DNA of 6,489 nucleotides from Acidimicrobiaceae bacterium (GTDB taxonomy: Bacteria > Actinomycetota > Acidimicrobiia > Acidimicrobiales > Acidimicrobiaceae), in NCBI GenBank assembly GCA_013044365.1, contig JABEUP010000007.1:1-6489 (forward strand), given 5' to 3'. Positions within the stretch are counted from its first letter, which is position 1; each line of letters begins with the position of its first letter. Shown piece by piece: positions 6,188-6,489 of this stretch. The notes beneath the pieces were generated by a model, which was given only the letters and a program-made list of their open reading frames with translations, was not told where the DNA came from and searched no databases. The translations under genes were made by a program, and so were the position numbers.

Positions 6188-6214
6188 TAGTTCTTCACTA
6201 AACCTTTTTTACAA
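6184..6214 (-). promoter_or_regulatory. candidate promoter of the dioxygenase operon
   Basis: On the minus strand TTGTAA (6214-6209) is followed after 19 bases by TAACTT (6189-6184), which fits the actinobacterial TAnnnT -10 pattern. The -35 hexamer is the same as at the IclR promoter, and the distance from it to the operator is 23 bases against 22 there. The spacer is long and the -10 weak, so the promoter would need help or fine tuning. TATATT at 6219-6214 is an alternative -10 without a good -35. Confidence 0.35.
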
Positions 6215-6305
6215 ATATACTCTGCACGCAATAGTTATGTGTTCGTTCCACCTGATTCCCGCTCACAAAATATGATGCTGAAGTACTAACTAACGGCACG
6301 GCGAA

Positions 6306-6342
6306 ACTTGTCTGTCCTTTCCACCCAAAGGACGCCACAAGT
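6306..6342. promoter_or_regulatory. composite inverted repeat upstream of the dioxygenase promoter
   Basis: Two nested pairs of arms share one centre. The outer pair is ACTTGT (6306-6311) and ACAAGT (6337-6342). The inner pair is GTCCTTT (6314-6320) and AAAGGAC (6327-6333) around CCACCC. Together they make 13 paired bases with one small internal loop. No T-tract follows on either strand, so it does not look like a terminator. It lies about 90 bases upstream of the candidate -35 and could be a second protein-binding site. Confidence 0.45.
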
Positions 6343-6445
6343 GCGAATCCGTAATGCAGGCTTAAATTCGTCGTATATCTACAACGTAAAACTGAGTAAT
6401 CGCCTTGGCCGAGAATAGCGTAAATTAGACACAATTAAACAGTAA

Positions 6446-6487
6446 GGCCGCCCCCGGGGCCTGAGTTATCAGACGCCGGGGGCGGCC
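6446..6487 (-). terminator. strong GC-rich hairpin, probable terminator of a gene beyond the right edge
   Basis: GGCCGCCCCCGG (6446-6457) and CCGGGGGCGGCC (6476-6487) form a perfect 12-base stem. Inside the loop a further 4-base stem, CTGA-GTTA-TCAG (6461-6472), can stack. On the minus strand it is followed by TTACTGTTTAATT, a moderately T-rich run, so it would end a minus-strand gene entering from the right and insulate the dioxygenase promoter. The plus-strand downstream side lies outside the window, so the direction is not certain. Confidence 0.7.
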
Positions 6488-6489
6488 AG

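Larger units (their letters stand above)
6150..6445. other. gene-free upstream region of the dioxygenase operon
   Basis: This AT-rich stretch carries the operator, candidate promoter and composite dyad described separately. A 78-codon minus-strand frame at 6434-6198 runs through the dyad and promoter, has no recognisable domain and no sign of being a gene. I see no RNA gene or mobile element. Confidence 0.6.

Noticed and set aside
6169..6210. Plus-strand terminator: palindrome followed by TTTTTT at 6205-6210
   Set aside because: The T-run lies 17 bases beyond the stem, the stem has only a 3-base loop, and no plus-strand gene ends nearby. The operator reading explains it better.
6198..6434. 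78-codon minus-strand open frame upstream of the alpha subunit
   Set aside because: It runs through the candidate promoter and the composite dyad, has no recognisable domain, and its residue mix looks like translated non-coding sequence.
1..6489. CRISPR arrays, tRNA or rRNA genes, transposases, integrases and attachment sites
   Set aside because: I looked for regularly spaced repeats, cloverleaf-like segments and transposase motifs on both strands and found none.

Overview
This window carries most or all of a complete aromatic ring-hydroxylating dioxygenase operon, read right to left on the minus strand, together with a probable IclR-type regulator. At the far left is the 3' end of an unrelated plus-strand gene, eutA. 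The organism looks like an actinobacterium or a near relative. The evidence is the NarA/Nid/Phd-like alpha subunit, a 3Fe-4S ferredoxin partner, a leaderless regulator mRNA, GTG and TTG starts, and IclR control. By eye, however, base composition is only about 50% GC, low for rhodococci or mycobacteria, so the taxonomic call is tentative.

Layout. Positions 2-562 (+) are the C-terminal part of EutA, the reactivating factor of ethanolamine ammonia-lyase. It converges on the IclR-family regulator gene (633-1427, -). A 255-base gap separates the regulator from the main operon. In transcription order on the minus strand the operon holds: dioxygenase alpha subunit (6128 or 6149 to 4728), beta subunit (4728-4183), an unrecognised 86-residue protein (4186-3926), cis-dihydrodiol dehydrogenase of the SDR family (about 3945-3145), 3Fe-4S ferredoxin (3094-2900) and FAD-dependent ferredoxin reductase (2900-1683). 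Several junctions overlap (TAATG, ATGA, a 20-base overlap, TAGTG), which points to one mRNA with translational coupling. Positions 6150-6489 hold the operon's upstream control region and, at the far right, a very strong GC-rich hairpin, probably the terminator of a gene outside the window.

How the genes work together. NAD(P)H electrons pass from the reductase to the ferredoxin to the Rieske centre of the alpha3beta3 oxygenase. The oxygenase adds O2 to an aromatic ring to give a cis-dihydrodiol, and the SDR enzyme rearomatises this to a catechol. No ring-cleavage enzyme is present, so later steps must be encoded elsewhere. The substrate cannot be read from the sequence. The alpha subunit resembles polycyclic-aromatic dioxygenases, but two pocket positions next to the iron site differ from naphthalene dioxygenase.

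The most interesting signal is regulatory. The same inverted repeat, TTCTG-N5-CAGAA, occurs twice in the window. One copy lies directly upstream of the dioxygenase genes inside a 19-base near-perfect palindrome. The other sits across the -10 box and start codon of the IclR gene. This suggests the regulator's own operator, with autoregulation and control of the catabolic operon.
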